A stretch of DNA of 6,676 nt from assembly GCA_012520835.1 (NCBI GenBank), contig JAAYNN010000158.1, positions 1 through 6,676 on the forward strand. The letters are read 5' to 3'. Positions within the stretch are counted from its first letter, which is position 1. Every line of letters begins with the position of its first letter. Of the stretch, positions 5,769-6,676 are shown one piece after another. The notes beneath the pieces are model-generated. The model was not told the origin of the DNA. It did no database searches and saw only the letters and a program-made list of their open reading frames with translations. The DNA comes from Dehalococcoidales bacterium (lineage in GTDB: Bacteria; Chloroflexota; Dehalococcoidia; Dehalococcoidales; UBA5627). The position numbers were made by a program, and so were the translations under genes.

Positions 5769-6200
5769 CTATAAACCCCTCTTTTTAGCCGTCTTCCAGC
5801 ATTTTAACCACAGCGGACGGATTTCGTTTACATAAACCTTATCGATATATGGTGTGATAGATTCGTCCTGGCTGATGATTTTATCCAGAATTTTGCTGTT
5901 TAAATTCGAGGTCATATCCATTTTGTCGCTGATAACGCCTATTATCTTTTGCGGTAAAGGGACATTCGAATAGAAAAGTTTACGGTTGTGCTCGATGTTA
6001 TCTTTGAATAGCAGTTTTATTACTTCATAAACCAGCTTTTCGCGGGTGCCGAAATTGTTATAGATGGTGGCAAGGGAAACCTTTGCTGTCTTAGCGATGG
6101 TCTCGATGCTTGCCTTTTTAACATCATGGGTATTGCTGAATAGCGTTAAAGCAGCATCCAGAATGTGTTGTTTCTTATCTTCGTTTTTACCTTTTATCAT
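5769..6200 (-). CDS. TetR/AcrR-family regulator, C-terminally short
   Basis: The N-terminus is a normal TetR DNA-binding domain: 'KKQHILDAALTLFSN' (9-23), then helix-turn-helix 'ASIETIAKTAKVSLATIYNN' (30-49) and 'FGTREKLVYEVIKLLF' (50-65). The ligand and dimer region is cut at residue 143 by TAG, ending '...LKCWKTAKKRGL'; family members are usually about 180-220 residues, so the last helices are missing. It may still bind DNA but could have lost ligand response or dimerisation, and could be a pseudogene. The gene is visibly lower in GC than the ligase operon. No Shine-Dalgarno precedes ATG 6200, and the predicted transcript would start only about 5 nt before it, close to leaderless. A perfect palindrome overlapping the start suggests autorepression. 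Its targets are unknown. Confidence 0.8.
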   Translation of the reverse strand: MIKGKNEDKKQHILDAALTLFSNTHDVKKASIETIAKTAKVSLATIYNNFGTREKLVYEVIKLLFKDNIEHNRKLFYSNVPLPQKIIGVISDKMDMTSNLNSKILDKIISQDESITPYIDKVYVNEIRPLWLKCWKTAKKRGL

Positions 6201-6227
6201 TGTAGTAAAAAAGTATATTACTACAAT
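6199..6227. promoter_or_regulatory. perfect palindrome, candidate TetR operator
   Basis: ATTGTAGTAA (6199-6208) and TTACTACAAT (6218-6227) are a perfect 10-bp inverted repeat around a 9-bp centre. It covers the predicted -10 and the first bases of the TetR gene, so a bound TetR dimer would block its own transcription. Length and symmetry fit TetR operators. Confidence 0.7.
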
Positions 6228-6241
6228 ACTGCACTTGTCAG
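6212..6241 (-). promoter_or_regulatory. promoter of the TetR gene
   Basis: On the minus strand: -35 CTGACA (6241-6236), an 18-bp spacer and -10 TATACT (6217-6212), each five of six consensus bases. The predicted start near 6205 is 5 nt from the ATG. The -10 lies in the centre of the palindrome. Confidence 0.5.
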
Positions 6242-6309
6242 TAGTTTATCGGAAAATTATTACCAAGTTTGCGCATTGAGAGGTGTTTTTGCTAAACTAA
6301 TATTTACAC

Positions 6310-6382
6310 GGGCCGTTAGCTCAGTTGGTAGAGCACCTGACTTTTAATCAGGGTGTCACAGGTTCGATCCCTGTACGGCCTA
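6310..6382 (+). tRNA. tRNA-Lys (anticodon TTT)
   Basis: A complete cloverleaf of 73 nt. Acceptor stem GGGCCGT/ACGGCCT, with a G-U pair at the first position. The D-arm is GCTC...GAGC. The anticodon arm CCTGA-CTTTTAA-TCAGG has anticodon TTT. The T-arm is ACAGG-TTCGATC-CCTGT. After discriminator A6382 the sequence is CAT, so CCA is not encoded, unlike tRNA-Val in this window; the base change at the tail may reflect replacement of the 3' end by an integrating element. An upstream TTGAGA (6276-6281) and TAATAT (6298-6303) are weak promoter candidates. Confidence 0.96.
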
Positions 6383-6403
6383 CATCGTAAGGCCTCATTT
6401 TTT
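6377..6403 (+). terminator. possible terminator of tRNA-Lys
   Basis: GGCCT (6377-6381, inside the acceptor 3' strand) can pair with AGGCC (6390-6394) across an 8-nt loop. It is followed, after TCA, by six Ts (6398-6403). The stem is only 5 bp but GC-rich. Forming it would compete with folding of the acceptor stem. Confidence 0.4.
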
Positions 6404-6562
6404 GATAACACTTTGTTCTTGGTTAAGCTCCAAATTTTCTTCTTCGTCAGGCTCGAAAATATTGTCAAACTTTCCAGCCACTTGCTCTTGAAGACATGGC
6501 ATTACATGACTGTAAGTATCTAGAGTAGTACCCACACCAGTACTACTGAATAATAAATTCAT
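6395..6562 (-). pseudogene. C-terminal remnant of a tyrosine recombinase (phage-type integrase)
   Basis: A 55-codon frame from ATG 6562 to TGA 6395-6397. Residues 11-21, 'GTTLDTYSHVM', match the tyrosine-nucleophile box of phage/ICE integrases (compare the common TTLDTYSHVLP), with catalytic Tyr17. The rest is an acidic C-terminal tail ('DNIFEPDEEENLELNQEQ'). Upstream the frame is closed by TGA two codons before the ATG, and the Arg/His catalytic residues and core-binding domain are absent, so this cannot be an active recombinase. It converges on tRNA-Lys and its stop is 13 bases from the tRNA 3' end, a common position for an integrase next to its attachment site. It marks an eroded integrative element. 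Confidence 0.8.
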
Positions 6563-6676
6563 TACTCAATCAAAAGTTCTATATTTTTTTGTCTTAAAGC
6601 AATTTTATGAAATGATTTTAACTTTTATTTTATAATGCATTGATTTTGGTATTACATTGTCATACTATATTGTAAT
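6563..6676. other. AT-rich sequence beyond the integrase remnant
   Basis: No gene is recognisable; this is low-GC sequence where the upstream part of the integrase would be expected. The last bases contain ATTACA (6651-6656) and TGTAAT (6671-6676), an inverted repeat with a 14-nt centre. Confidence 0.4.

Noticed and set aside
5640..6200. Amber readthrough (pyrrolysine or suppression) giving a 186-residue TetR
   Set aside because: Nothing at the TAG suggests recoding, the protein is not a type that uses pyrrolysine, and the GC shift at the junction favours a fusion or deletion scar.

Overview
This 6.7 kb window looks like a stretch of a moderately AT-rich, probably anaerobic bacterial chromosome. 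Protein-coding GC is roughly 45-50% in the core genes and noticeably lower in the right-hand third. The gene families (an AMP-forming aryl-acid CoA ligase paired with a double-ACT protein, a VIT/vWA protein behind a MerR regulator, and this style of MarR and TetR regulator) are ones I associate with Dehalococcoidia-like Chloroflexota and anaerobic Clostridia. That placement is an inference; nothing in the window settles the phylum.

Layout. Positions 2431 to 1 (minus strand): a MerR-family regulator overlaps by 11 bp the start of a long VIT + von Willebrand A protein, which runs off the left edge. A sigma70-type promoter with a perfect dyad between its -35 and -10 lies on top of the regulator's start codon. 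Positions 2459-2847: a long AT-rich intergenic region with repeated ACTATT/AATAGT elements, apparently the control region of a plus-strand MarR regulator (2848-3321). Positions 3403-3478: tRNA-Val(CAC) with encoded CCA, followed directly by two extra tandem copies of its own 3' third in which the T-arm is replaced by a different, longer hairpin. Positions 3843-5580: a two-gene operon of phenylacetate-CoA-ligase-like enzyme and double-ACT protein, behind a promoter and a leader with terminator-like and alternative hairpins. Positions 6200-5640 (minus): a short TetR regulator ending in an in-frame amber codon, after which the frame stays open for 42 codons of different base composition. Positions 6310-6382: tRNA-Lys(TTT), with a remnant of a tyrosine-recombinase C-terminus converging on its 3' end.

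How it fits together. The ligase and ACT protein form the only clear metabolic unit: activation of an aromatic or other organic acid to its CoA thioester, with a small protein that may sense amino acids. The MerR and vWA genes form a second, translationally coupled unit. The MarR and TetR genes each have a palindromic candidate operator next to their own start, consistent with autoregulation. The right end (low-GC TetR, truncated integrase, tRNA-Lys) reads as the scar of an integrative element that used the tRNA gene as attachment site and was later eroded by deletions. The most unusual structure is the tRNA-Val tail repeat array at 3441-3575.
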